A DNA stretch of 64,000 bases from Aminobacterium colombiense DSM 12261 (GTDB lineage Bacteria; Synergistota; Synergistia; Synergistales; Aminobacteriaceae): positions 930,001 to 994,000 of the forward strand of contig NC_014011.1 in the NCBI RefSeq assembly GCF_000025885.1, read 5' to 3'. Positions 54,720 to 61,599 of this stretch are shown here, in pieces; the stretch's first letter is position 1; the number at the start of each line of letters is the position of its first letter. Below the pieces are notes generated by a model. The model ran no database searches. It was not told the DNA's origin and saw nothing but the letters and a program-made list of their open reading frames with translations. A program made the position numbers and the translations under genes.

Positions 54720-55121
54720 ATGATATTAGAGATCATCGTTAAAGGAAATTTCACTGTTTGTGGAATTGTTATGCCTAATAATGATGATCTTGATTGTACT
54801 TTTTTCTTTTCTGAAGAATGGATGCCTCCTAATTCTAGGTGGGAAAGAAGCAGAATTAAATTAATGAGACAAATCGACCTTGCTGCAAAAGATCCAAAGC
54901 TTGTAACGATATGTTGCCACTCCATTGCTCCTGAAATTTGGCAATTTAAGAGTGGCCCATATAGAATTCCCTGGTTTTACGATGAGGGAAAGTTAATTAT
55001 CTGTTCCCATGTCTTCGTAAAAAAGCAGAAAAAAACTCCAAAAGCTGAAAGGGATAGGGCAATAAAAGCTAGGGAGGATTACTTAAAAGCAAAAGAATCT
55101 GGGGCCATAGTGTTTAAATGA
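54720..55121 (+). CDS. higB: HigB-type toxin (RelE superfamily) of a toxin-antitoxin-chaperone system
   Basis: 133 residues. The block IWQFKSGPYRIPWFYDEGKLIICSHVFVKK, then KKTPKAERDRAIK and ending AREDYL, is the conserved C-terminal half of HigB/Gp49 RNase toxins. The toxin likely cleaves mRNA on the ribosome. The antitoxin gene starts 12 bases downstream, and toxin-first order is typical of higBA. The ribosome site is weak (AGG). Confidence 0.8.
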   Translation: MILEIIVKGNFTVCGIVMPNNDDLDCTFFFSEEWMPPNSRWERSRIKLMRQIDLAAKDPKLVTICCHSIAPEIWQFKSGPYRIPWFYDEGKLIICSHVFVKKQKKTPKAERDRAIKAREDYLKAKESGAIVFK

Positions 55122-55132
55122 GGTGATTAAAC

Positions 55133-55564
55133 ATGGAATACGGAAGAAGGTTTAAGAAAGCCTTCGAGAAGGCTAGAAAATCAGTTGACTATTGGATGGA
55201 AGATTTAAGACTCGATTTCTTGAATTCTCTTATTGCAACGATTGAAGCAAAAGGGATTTCACAAAAGGAGTTAGGAAAGCGTTTGGGGAAATCGGAAGCA
55301 TATATCAGTAAAGTTATTAATTCCAATTCTTCAAATTTTACATTGAAAACTATGATACAACTTTGTCTTGCCCTTGATTCCAAGATTTCCTTAAAAATTG
55401 AAGACATCGAACCTGTATCAGATTTTAATTGGCAAGGATTAACAAACGCACATGAAGTCGTTCCCGTGTTATGGGGAAGCAGTGATGAGACCGTTCTTGT
55501 GCCATTAATGAAAAATCATGGGGAGAAATTTTATGAACATAATGAATGTCCCGGTGCCGCTTGA
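55133..55564 (+). CDS. higA: HigA-type antitoxin with C-terminal chaperone-addiction extension
   Basis: 143 residues. A central XRE helix-turn-helix (residues ~40-90: SQKELGKRLGKSEAYISKVIN) is the DNA-binding antitoxin. After residue ~95, a ~45-residue tail (DFNWQGLTNAHEVVPVLWG and on) resembles the ChAD segment through which a SecB-like chaperone protects antitoxin in TAC systems. It overlaps the chaperone gene by 32 bases. The antitoxin normally represses its own operon. Confidence 0.82.
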   Translation: MEYGRRFKKAFEKARKSVDYWMEDLRLDFLNSLIATIEAKGISQKELGKRLGKSEAYISKVINSNSSNFTLKTMIQLCLALDSKISLKIEDIEPVSDFNWQGLTNAHEVVPVLWGSSDETVLVPLMKNHGEKFYEHNECPGAA

Positions 55565-55997
55565 AATCGATCATTATTTTTTCCCAGAGATAGTATTTAA
55601 GGCTTTTCCGCCAGGAAAGAAAAAGAAAAAAGTAGTCCCTGACTGTAATGTAAATTATTCTCATACGCCTCTTGATAATTCTGGAACATTTCAGGTTTTT
55701 CTTCGAGTTATATCGAATGAAGATGAAAAGTCAGAGCACTACTATTATAAATTCAGTATAGCAGCTGTAGGCATCTTCAAATGGAGCAATGGATTTCCTC
55801 CTGGTGAAAAAGAAAGGAAAGCCTTTGAAGAAAGGTTAGTCATTACGGGGTTAAGTATCCTTTATAGTGGCGTTAGAAATATGCTCCAAACTATAACAGG
55901 AATCGGTCCCTATTCTCCACCTTATATCCTCAAACCTATTTCTTTTGTGCCAGGAACGGAGGAAGGATCCTTAACACCTGAATCTCCAAACGAATAA
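55533..55997 (+). CDS. SecB-like chaperone of a toxin-antitoxin-chaperone system
   Basis: About 154 residues from ATG at 55533 (GGGGAG upstream, inside higA). SecB-family features: an early EIVFKAF strand, YYYKFSIAAVGIFKW, then a C-terminal helix-turn RLVITGLSILYSGVRNMLQTI with YSPPYILKPISF at the end, matching the PPLxLPPINF end of SecB. In TAC modules such as Rv1955-1957 the chaperone binds the antitoxin tail. The genome probably has another SecB for export. Confidence 0.8.
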   Translation: MNIMNVPVPLEIDHYFFPEIVFKAFPPGKKKKKVVPDCNVNYSHTPLDNSGTFQVFLRVISNEDEKSEHYYYKFSIAAVGIFKWSNGFPPGEKERKAFEERLVITGLSILYSGVRNMLQTITGIGPYSPPYILKPISFVPGTEEGSLTPESPNE

Positions 55998-56047
55998 GAA
56001 ACAGATTTGGCCAATAATTAATCCGTATAATTTATACTAAAACATTT

Positions 56048-56076
56048 AAGCCTAGCGTGATTTTCGCACTAGGCTT
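56048..56076 (+). terminator. Intrinsic terminator after the TAC genes
   Basis: Arms AAGCCTAG / CTAGGCTT with an inner CG pair, then TTGCTTTTG, 50 bases after the chaperone stop. Confidence 0.8.
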
Positions 56077-56256
56077 TTGCTTTTGTTATCAACATTCAAA
56101 TTGAGCTAACTGCCGCTCAATTACAGTATTTGGACAACCATACTCATTAAAAAAGTAGACGGATGTTTTTGTTTCAAAACCGTGTAAGATGTTTTCAGAA
56201 GTTTCTCGTTCAGAGGTAAAACTAGGCGAAAAGTTGACTATTACTGATTTTGTCTA

Positions 56257-56283
56257 TTTCAAGGCATGAAATGGTGGACCGTA
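56257..56283. repeat. Right 27-base direct repeat (att) over the tRNA-Lys 3' end
   Basis: Identical to 54017-54043. The last 12 bases belong to the tRNA-Lys acceptor/CCA end and the rest lies downstream. This copy keeps the tRNA intact. Confidence 0.85.
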
Positions 56284-56347
56284 CAGGAATCGAACCTGTA
56301 ACCCCCTGATTAAGAGTCAGGTGCTCTGCCGATTGAGCTAACGGTCC
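56272..56347 (-). tRNA. tRNA-Lys (anticodon CUU)
   Basis: 76 bases with encoded CCA. Acceptor GGACCGT/ACGGTCC; anticodon stem CCTGA/TCAGG with loop CTCTTAA, giving CTT. T-loop TTCGATT. It is the last gene of a five-tRNA minus-strand array, and its 3' end is the target of the TAC island. Confidence 0.94.
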
Positions 56348-56374
56348 ACGATAAACATTCTATTTATTTTAAAA

Positions 56375-56451
56375 TGGTGCGCCCGGCAGGATTCGAACCC
56401 GCGGCCTACGGATCCGAAGTCCGTCGCTCTATCCAACTGAGCTACGGGCGC
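56375..56451 (-). tRNA. tRNA-Arg (anticodon UCG)
   Basis: 77 bases with encoded CCA. Anticodon stem ACGGA/TCCGT with loop CTTCGGA gives TCG (CGA codons). Acceptor GCGCCCG pairs with CGGGCGC. Second from the 3' end of the array. Confidence 0.94.
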
Positions 56452-56468
56452 GTACCGCAATTTTTAAA

Positions 56469-56546
56469 TGGGGTGAGCGAGGGGACTTGAACCCCCAACC
56501 ACTGGAGCCACAGTCCAGCACTCTAACCAATTGAGCTACGCTCACC
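56469..56546 (-). tRNA. tRNA-His (anticodon GUG)
   Basis: 78 bases with encoded CCA and the extra 5' G (G-1 opposite C73) typical of tRNA-His. Anticodon stem CTGGA/TCCAG with loop CTGTGGC gives GTG. Confidence 0.94.
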
Positions 56547-56554
56547 GTGTCAAG

Positions 56555-56631
<77 letters not shown>

Positions 56632-56652
56632 ATACGAACGCGTCTAAATAAA

Positions 56653-56729
56653 TGGAGCGGGAAACGGGATTCGAACCCGCGACCTACGGCTTGGAAGGCC
56701 ATCGCTCTAGCCAACTGAGCTATTCCCGC
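56653..56729 (-). tRNA. tRNA-Gly (anticodon UCC)
   Basis: 77 bases with encoded CCA. Anticodon stem ATGGC/GCCGT with loop CTTCCAA gives TCC (GGA codons). Its 5' part, from the 5' end to the T-arm boundary (56682-56729), lies in the 133-base repeat bounding the downstream element. It is the first gene of the array, and a sigma-70 promoter lies 36 bases upstream of the tRNA. Confidence 0.94.
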
Positions 56730-56814
56730 TCGTTGCAACGAAGTTCTTTCGTTCAGCACGGGAAATACTACCATATGACCAGCATTCCTGCAACCATTTT
56801 TTGTGACTTATTTA
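56682..56814. repeat. Left 133-base direct repeat of the tRNA-Gly element
   Basis: Perfectly identical to 62908-63040. It contains the tRNA-Gly 5' half including the anticodon, plus 85 bases upstream of the tRNA with its promoter. It marks the boundary of the integrated element. Confidence 0.9.
56765..56793 (-). promoter_or_regulatory. Promoter of the tRNA-Gly/Arg/His/Arg/Lys array
   Basis: TTGCAG (56788-56793) and TAGTAT (56765-56770) with a 17-base spacer on the minus strand, 36 bases before the tRNA-Gly 5' end. It lies within the 133-base repeat, so a second copy is present in the right repeat. Confidence 0.65.
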
Positions 56815-56922
56815 GTAAAAAATCTACATAGGCCGTCGCTCTAGAATCGCACTACATTTTTAAGCCTGAAAAAGCCCACCTGACATTTTCAAGGAATTCT
56901 CTTTTAATGGGAGGGATTCCTT

Positions 56923-57858
56923 ATGTCTGGAAACGTGGCAAGGCTCTTTAAAACTGAAGAAACATGGCAACAAGTCGTAGAACGGTATGTTTTGACAAGG
57001 AAGGCTGACGGACTAGCCCCTCGAACCGTTAAGGATTATCGATACCATCTAACACGGTTCTTTACCGCCTACCCTGAGGGGTTGAACCCCGACAAGGCTA
57101 AACGTTGCGTTCTTGAGTATATGTCACTCGAACGAAGCCCGGGGTATCACAATATGGTATTGAAGTACCTCAGGTGCTTTTTCCGATGGACTGTCAACGA
57201 AGGGATACTATACAGCAACCCCTGTAGCGGGATACGGAGTCGCAAAGCCCAGCCAAAGATAGCCCAGCATAGCCCCGACGTTGTGAAGGCCCTTCTCGCA
57301 CTCCCTGACCAAAGCACATATACGGGCTTAAGGAGTTACGCCCTGCTCCTGCTCTCTCTTGACACGGGGATACGCCCCCGGGAAGCCCTTTCCCTCCGTG
57401 TTGAAGATGTTTCCATTCCCGCCCGGGTCGTTGTCGTTCGTGCTGAAACAGCCAAGACAAGGGTACAGCGAACCTTGCCCATATCTGACCAGACAGCACA
57501 AGCCATCATGAAGCTTGTTTCCATACGCCCCAAGGAATGGAGAAACGCCCCTCTCTTCTGCTCACGGGACGGGCAACCCCTCCGTGTCAATTCGTGGTAT
57601 CACACTGTCAAAGGGTATGGAGAAAAGATAGGGGCTGACATTACGCCTTACAGCTTGCGTCACCTGTTCGCCCTCTACTTCTTGAGGAACAACGGCAACA
57701 CCTTTGCCCTTCAACGGATTATGGGACATGACAACCTCGACACCACAAAGATATATGTAGCCCTTGCCCAGTCTGACCTTGAGGAACAACACGAACTGGC
57801 AAGCCCGGTCAATGCATTATTCCCTAAACGACAAAGACTCGGGAAGATAAGGGACTAG
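56923..57858 (+). CDS. Tyrosine recombinase (integrase) of the tRNA-Gly element
   Basis: 311 residues. The N-terminal SAM-like core-binding domain has GLAPRTVKDYRYHLTRFF. Catalytic boxes are box I LDTGIRPREALSLR (Arg), a Lys in AKTRVQRTLPI, box II TPYSLRHLFA (Arg; Tyr takes the place of the usual His), RIMGHDNLDTTKIY (box III His and the nucleophilic Tyr) and ALAQSDLEEQHELASPV. The ATG follows GGGAGGG. The gene lies ~108 bases from the repeat, as integrases usually do. Confidence 0.92.
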   Translation: MSGNVARLFKTEETWQQVVERYVLTRKADGLAPRTVKDYRYHLTRFFTAYPEGLNPDKAKRCVLEYMSLERSPGYHNMVLKYLRCFFRWTVNEGILYSNPCSGIRSRKAQPKIAQHSPDVVKALLALPDQSTYTGLRSYALLLLSLDTGIRPREALSLRVEDVSIPARVVVVRAETAKTRVQRTLPISDQTAQAIMKLVSIRPKEWRNAPLFCSRDGQPLRVNSWYHTVKGYGEKIGADITPYSLRHLFALYFLRNNGNTFALQRIMGHDNLDTTKIYVALAQSDLEEQHELASPVNALFPKRQRLGKIRD

Positions 57859-57946
57859 AGCCCCAGATATCGCCCCAGGAGCCCCTAGAATGCCCCAGGT
57901 TCAATTTATATCCTTTAGATGATAGCTCCTGCCTTTTTGAAAAGTA

Positions 57947-58327
57947 GTGGGACTTGTGGAGTGTCTTAAGCGGTCATTTTTACTTTGTCGCCTGTGGAAG
58001 AGAGAAAAATTAATTGCTAATCGCTTCAAGCTTCAAAAGAGCTACAAAACATACAAAGGAAGAAGGGATACTATAAAAGCATATGAACCTGTGAAAATGA
58101 AAGGCATTGAAAGGAAATACGATGATGGCTCTACACTGTTGATTTATGAAAATAGTGAAGTTTGGGTTCACATTGAACCGCATGTCTGGTTTGATAACCT
58201 TCACTCGATGAAGCCTTACAAAGCTGGAGAAGAACTTGACCGATTGATGAGGGATAATATCGTCCTTTACGATGAAAAGCTTTTTAGGAATATCATCAAT
58301 CCCGACCACTATCACCTTTTTTTCTAG
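57947..58327 (+). CDS. Hypothetical protein of the element
   Basis: Up to 126 residues from a GTG at 57947; the true start may be later, as no strong ribosome site is seen. The C-terminal part is acidic and aromatic (VKMKGIERKYDDGSTLLIYE, then HIEPHVWFDNLHSMKPY). It is read towards the convergent helicase gene and ends before a good terminator. Possibly an excisionase-like or regulatory factor by position, but no HTH is seen. No family recognised. Confidence 0.5.
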   Translation: MGLVECLKRSFLLCRLWKREKLIANRFKLQKSYKTYKGRRDTIKAYEPVKMKGIERKYDDGSTLLIYENSEVWVHIEPHVWFDNLHSMKPYKAGEELDRLMRDNIVLYDEKLFRNIINPDHYHLFF

Positions 58328-58334
58328 AAATCAT

Positions 58335-58368
58335 AAAAGAGGGTTGGATTTTTCCCTAACCCTCTTTT
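58335..58368. terminator. Terminator between convergent genes of the element
   Basis: Perfect 11-base arms (AAAAGAGGGTT / AACCCTCTTTT) with a 12-base loop, flanked by A-runs and T-runs. It works on the plus strand for the hypothetical gene and on the minus strand. Confidence 0.8.
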
Positions 58369-58575
58369 ACTTACCCTGCTTATAGTTTCCCCTTAACCAC
58401 CCAGCCGTGATTATTACAGGCTTTACACGCTATCTGAAGTTCAATTTGCCCCTAGTTTTATCTAGTCGTAACATCGACCTTTCAGCTAACAGTCCTATTT
58501 CACGTAAACCTTGTCTCTATCACGGCTAGCCCGTTATTTTTGACAGTTTTTTTGTATGGTTTTGTCATGTTTTTT

Positions 58576-58606
58576 AGGTTTTATTAGGTTCAGGTTTCTT
58601 CAGGTT
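58576..58606 (+). repeat. Four AGGTT direct repeats downstream of the helicase gene
   Basis: AGGTT occurs at 58576, 58586, 58592 and 58602, spaced 10, 6 and 10 bases in a T-rich stretch. The pattern resembles iterons or recombinase arm sites. They lie 20-50 bases from the end of the helicase gene. Their role is inferred from position only. Confidence 0.45.
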
Positions 58607-58624
58607 ATTGTATGGCTTAGATTC

Positions 58625-59815
58625 TTAAAGCCCATACCCGAACTCTCCATTAGCAACAAATATCTGTTTCTGTTCCGTGGCATACTCCACCCTTCTGGAC
58701 TTGCCCGTAAACTTCATGCAGTGCCCTATGTACTCAAGCTCAAAGCTTCCTTTTGTCCCGTGCCTGGCTTTTGTTATGGTTGCGATAAGCCGAGGCTGTC
58801 CGTTTTTATCAAGCCCATCTTTCTGTATCTCTATCTCGCTATGAACCAGTTCCTCGACGATACCGCCACCCTTCGCATGTCCTCCTGTCGCCCCTTTCCG
58901 CTGGTCAAGCTTTGACGCTCTCCCAAGCTGGCTTAATATGAGAGTTCGTATTTTTAACCGTTGGGTCAGCGTCTTAAGCCGTGGCATGACCTCCTCCACC
59001 GCTTCTAAGTCGCTTTGTCCGGGTCGTTTGAGAAGGGTCAGGTAGTCTATGACAACCAAAGAGGGGATACGCAACGCCACATGTTTTTCCAGTCTGTCTA
59101 TTGTCCACCGCTGACCGCTTTCTTCTCCCACGACCTCAAGCCGGTTAAGATGCTTCTTCATTCCTTCCCTTGCTTCCCGGATACGGGGAGAATTAACCTT
59201 GATGAGCCCGTGAAGTGCATTTGTCGATACCTCAAGCTCCCTCATGAAAAGCCGTTGCGTTGTTTCTTCCTTTGACATGTCCAGGGAGAAGAAGAGAACC
59301 CGTCTTTCAGGGTTACCTTGAAGAAAGTTGACCGCACCATGAAGGGCAAGGCTTGTTTTCAGGGAACCCTGAGCCCCCGCAAGGTTGAGCATTTCTCCAG
59401 GGTATACGCCATCAAAAGCTGTATCAAGTCTCCGTATGCCAAGCCTGAATGTGTAATCATCGTTCCAACTTTTAACGTCATTCTCAACCCGGCTGAAAAT
59501 CCTCAAAGGATCTCCTTCCGGAAGAGGCTTAACCTTGCTATAGAGTTCCGTCAGTCTTTCCCCTAGCCGATTAGCTAAGAGTTCCGGGTTAACGGGGTCG
59601 ATATACTTCAGCCGTTTGTAATGTTCTGCCTGCTCCTGCACCATGGGGAGAATGTCCAAGGGGTCGGCTCCCTTCTGGAAGAGGCTTTCCCCCATGTCAC
59701 AAAGAAGGGTTATGACCATTTCCTGTTTCGTGGCGGGGTCATCTTTGAATACTTCGTTATATTGGGCAAGCATATTCAGAACATTCTTATCTTCGAACAT
59801 CAAGACAGGCTCCAT
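58625..59815 (-). CDS. DnaB-like replicative helicase of the element
   Basis: 396 residues. The RecA-like ATPase core has Walker A GAQGSLKTS (~residue 152), Walker B LVVIDYLT (~257), and a LSQLGRASK segment (~300). An N-terminal region (~1-130) without the usual DnaB N-domain suggests a self-loading or element-specific type. Such genes drive replication of satellite elements and plasmids. The initiator gene is 7 bases upstream. Confidence 0.85.
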   Translation of the reverse strand: MEPVLMFEDKNVLNMLAQYNEVFKDDPATKQEMVITLLCDMGESLFQKGADPLDILPMVQEQAEHYKRLKYIDPVNPELLANRLGERLTELYSKVKPLPEGDPLRIFSRVENDVKSWNDDYTFRLGIRRLDTAFDGVYPGEMLNLAGAQGSLKTSLALHGAVNFLQGNPERRVLFFSLDMSKEETTQRLFMRELEVSTNALHGLIKVNSPRIREAREGMKKHLNRLEVVGEESGQRWTIDRLEKHVALRIPSLVVIDYLTLLKRPGQSDLEAVEEVMPRLKTLTQRLKIRTLILSQLGRASKLDQRKGATGGHAKGGGIVEELVHSEIEIQKDGLDKNGQPRLIATITKARHGTKGSFELEYIGHCMKFTGKSRRVEYATEQKQIFVANGEFGYGL

Positions 59816-59822
59816 TATTCAT

Positions 59823-60650
59823 TTACCCCCATCCTTCAACGGCAACAAGCTTCTTTTGTTCCTTGACCGCTCCGTCATTTTCCGGCGGTTCCGTGAAGTC
59901 TTCGCTGTTCAGCCACGTTGCCGGATGCTTGACATACTTTAGATCTGTTTCTTGAACACTGGATAGATATTTTTGTAGATGGACTTCTAGATTAGCAAGA
60001 TCTCTTTCTACAGTCCCTTTTTTGAAAGCATTCTTGAGAAGGGAAGTAAACTTTTTCCGTGCCTGCTGTTTCCCAACCTTCCTAGGGTAAGCCTTCCAGA
60101 ACTGGTCAAAGTATTGCTTTATTCGGTGCTCCTGCTCTTTCTTTTCCTCTTTTAGGGAAATGGTTTTAGAAAGTCGCTCATCGTTTTCTGATGAGAAAGG
60201 ATCATTTTTCTTCTCTGTTATATTCTTATCTATTCTAGAAGGACTTTCTCCCGACACTCTCCCGATACTGTCCCGATTTTTACCCCCTTTTGATACCCCT
60301 TGTTTTAGTACTCTAGCTGTGTATTCATCAGCAATCTTAAGGATATGGGGACATCCTATTTTAAGCATTTCAATATCGTATTCTTTTTCAAAACCAACCT
60401 CAAACACACCTAAAACGCCACTTATAACTGCCAGTTTCCGTATCGTTTGCGGTCTGTTTCCGATGAGTTTGCACCATGTTTTTAGCGGGAAGGTTACCGT
60501 GTCACTGATGTTATCAGCGTCTATTTGTTCAGCGATAATTTCAAGCACCCTCCAGTAGAAGCCGTATCCCTCAAGCCCTGTTTCAGATAAAAATATAGAT
60601 AGTTCCTTGCTGTTTCGTGTCGCCGTCACATTGTGCTTAATCCATTTCAT
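59823..60650 (-). CDS. Replication initiator (Lin1244/Lin1753-type N-domain, DnaD-like)
   Basis: About 275 residues from ATG at 60650, after GAAGGTG. The N-terminal ~110 residues match phage replication proteins (MKWIKHNVTATRNSKELS, LEGYGFYWRVLEIIAEQ). A charged linker follows, and the C-terminal DnaD-like part has FWKAYPRKVGKQQARKKF and VKHPATWLNSEDF. It probably recruits the downstream helicase to the element origin. Confidence 0.82.
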   Translation of the reverse strand: MKWIKHNVTATRNSKELSIFLSETGLEGYGFYWRVLEIIAEQIDADNISDTVTFPLKTWCKLIGNRPQTIRKLAVISGVLGVFEVGFEKEYDIEMLKIGCPHILKIADEYTARVLKQGVSKGGKNRDSIGRVSGESPSRIDKNITEKKNDPFSSENDERLSKTISLKEEKKEQEHRIKQYFDQFWKAYPRKVGKQQARKKFTSLLKNAFKKGTVERDLANLEVHLQKYLSSVQETDLKYVKHPATWLNSEDFTEPPENDGAVKEQKKLVAVEGWG

Positions 60651-60804
60651 ATTGTTCACCTTCTATCAAGGCTTGCTTTAAACGCTGGAAATCTTCCCCG
60701 TAAACTATCGCAGTTCCGTTTGGACTCCTGAGGGTAAGGGTATTCTTCGTAATGAAAGCACTCATTGCCATAGTTTCAATGAGGGAGTAGCCGTTTCCAC
60801 TCAC
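60637..60804 (-). CDS. Small protein of the element, 55 residues
   Basis: GTG start at 60804 overlaps the TGA of the preceding gene as GTGA; the TAA at 60637 lies 14 bases inside the initiator gene. Sequence starts MSGNGYSLIETMAMSAFITK, core NTLTLRSPNGTAIVYGEDFQ, end ALIEGEQYEMD. Two beta strands and a helix are likely. It is too short for the usual gene finders. No family recognised; the tight overlaps support translation. Confidence 0.6.
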   Translation of the reverse strand: MSGNGYSLIETMAMSAFITKNTLTLRSPNGTAIVYGEDFQRLKQALIEGEQYEMD

Positions 60805-61268
60805 GTCAACCGCCCCAACTCATATCCTTGCCTGTTCCAAAAGCTATCCTGAAAAAGCAAGCCCTGCTCATAACGTGGTTCCCTCTTCGCTTCCTTGTCT
60901 CTTTGGGGCCCGCCTAGATCTTCCCACCGGCTGAAAGGGACGTGATAGCGGGTTACCCCGTAAAAGGGTTGCGTTTGGGCTTGCAGTAAAAAGGCCTCCA
61001 AGGAGATACGATATTTTTTCTTTTGGTCTGTAACTTCAACGCAAAGGAATTTCACCTTTTGGGCCTTTAGCTGCCTGATTACGGGCTCGTCTACTCCAAG
61101 GCTCCCCCCATACTTCCATAAAAGTTGATGGCTTTTGCACTTCCTGAAAAACGTGTTATCATAAATTTGTCCGATGATTCGGATTTTCCCTTTGTACGTG
61201 ACAAAAATAGGTCTTCCTTTTTTGAAGCTGTGGGTGCTGGAACACCCACAGCTTTTTCCTTTCATCAT
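60801..61268 (-). CDS. Hypothetical protein of the element
   Basis: 155 residues beginning MMKGKSCGCSSTHSFKKGRP. It has a CxC pair and a basic N-terminus. A middle stretch (VDEPVIRQLKAQKVKFLCVEV) suggests a nucleic-acid-binding fold. The C-terminus has FSRWEDLGGPQRDKEAKRE and ends GYELGRLT. It is read between the XRE gene (overlap of a few bases) and the small 55-residue gene. No family recognised. Possibly a recombination directionality or replication accessory factor. Confidence 0.6.
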   Translation of the reverse strand: MMKGKSCGCSSTHSFKKGRPIFVTYKGKIRIIGQIYDNTFFRKCKSHQLLWKYGGSLGVDEPVIRQLKAQKVKFLCVEVTDQKKKYRISLEAFLLQAQTQPFYGVTRYHVPFSRWEDLGGPQRDKEAKREPRYEQGLLFQDSFWNRQGYELGRLT

Positions 61269-61270
61269 GA

Positions 61271-61492
61271 CTACCCCTCCTCTACGAATTTAGGCAGGTT
61301 CGTTTTCAGATCAACGACCTCCTCGATGGGAACCCTAAGGAATTCAGCAAGGGTCTTGTGGTGCTTTGGGGGTATATAGGTTCTGCCAGCCTTCCAGTGG
61401 CTAACCTGAGCTTCGCCAGCCCCAATATGCCTCGCTAACTCAATATTTTTTATGCCCTTCTTTCTCATTAAAACTAAAAGTCCTGTTACCAT
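61271..61492 (-). CDS. XRE-family repressor of the element
   Basis: 73 residues. Helix-turn-helix NIELARHIGAGEAQVSHWKAG (~17-37), followed by HHKTLAEFLRVPIEEVV. The start ATG is behind AAGGAGG. It is divergent from the cargo gene, and a small palindrome in the gap (61527-61542) is a plausible operator. It probably controls both the replication block and the divergent gene. Confidence 0.85.
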   Translation of the reverse strand: MVTGLLVLMRKKGIKNIELARHIGAGEAQVSHWKAGRTYIPPKHHKTLAEFLRVPIEEVVDLKTNLPKFVEEG

Positions 61493-61526
61493 TTTTTAGC
61501 CTCCTTTTCCTAGTTGTTTTGCGTTC

Positions 61527-61542
61527 ATAGTCATGCTACTAT
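61527..61542. promoter_or_regulatory. Putative XRE operator in the divergent promoter region
   Basis: ATAGT and ACTAT arms separated by 6 bases form an inverted repeat between the XRE gene and the divergent cargo gene. It overlaps likely -10 elements (TACTAT on the plus strand, preceded by TTGTTT at 17 bases). Confidence 0.45.
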
Positions 61543-61599
61543 TTAATTAGGACAATAACATTACGTATTTTATTGAGTGATTTAAGGAGACTAAAAACT

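Larger units (their letters stand above)
54017..56283. mobile_element. 2.24-kb island with 27-base direct repeats at tRNA-Lys, carrying a toxin-antitoxin-chaperone module
   Basis: The 27-base sequence at 54017-54043 is repeated exactly at 56257-56283, where it covers the 3' end of tRNA-Lys and 15 bases beyond. This is the classic mark of integration at a tRNA 3' end. Between the repeats lie a decayed exonuclease fragment and the HigB-HigA-SecB-like genes. No integrase gene is present, so the island is non-mobile or uses an integrase supplied in trans. Confidence 0.8.
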
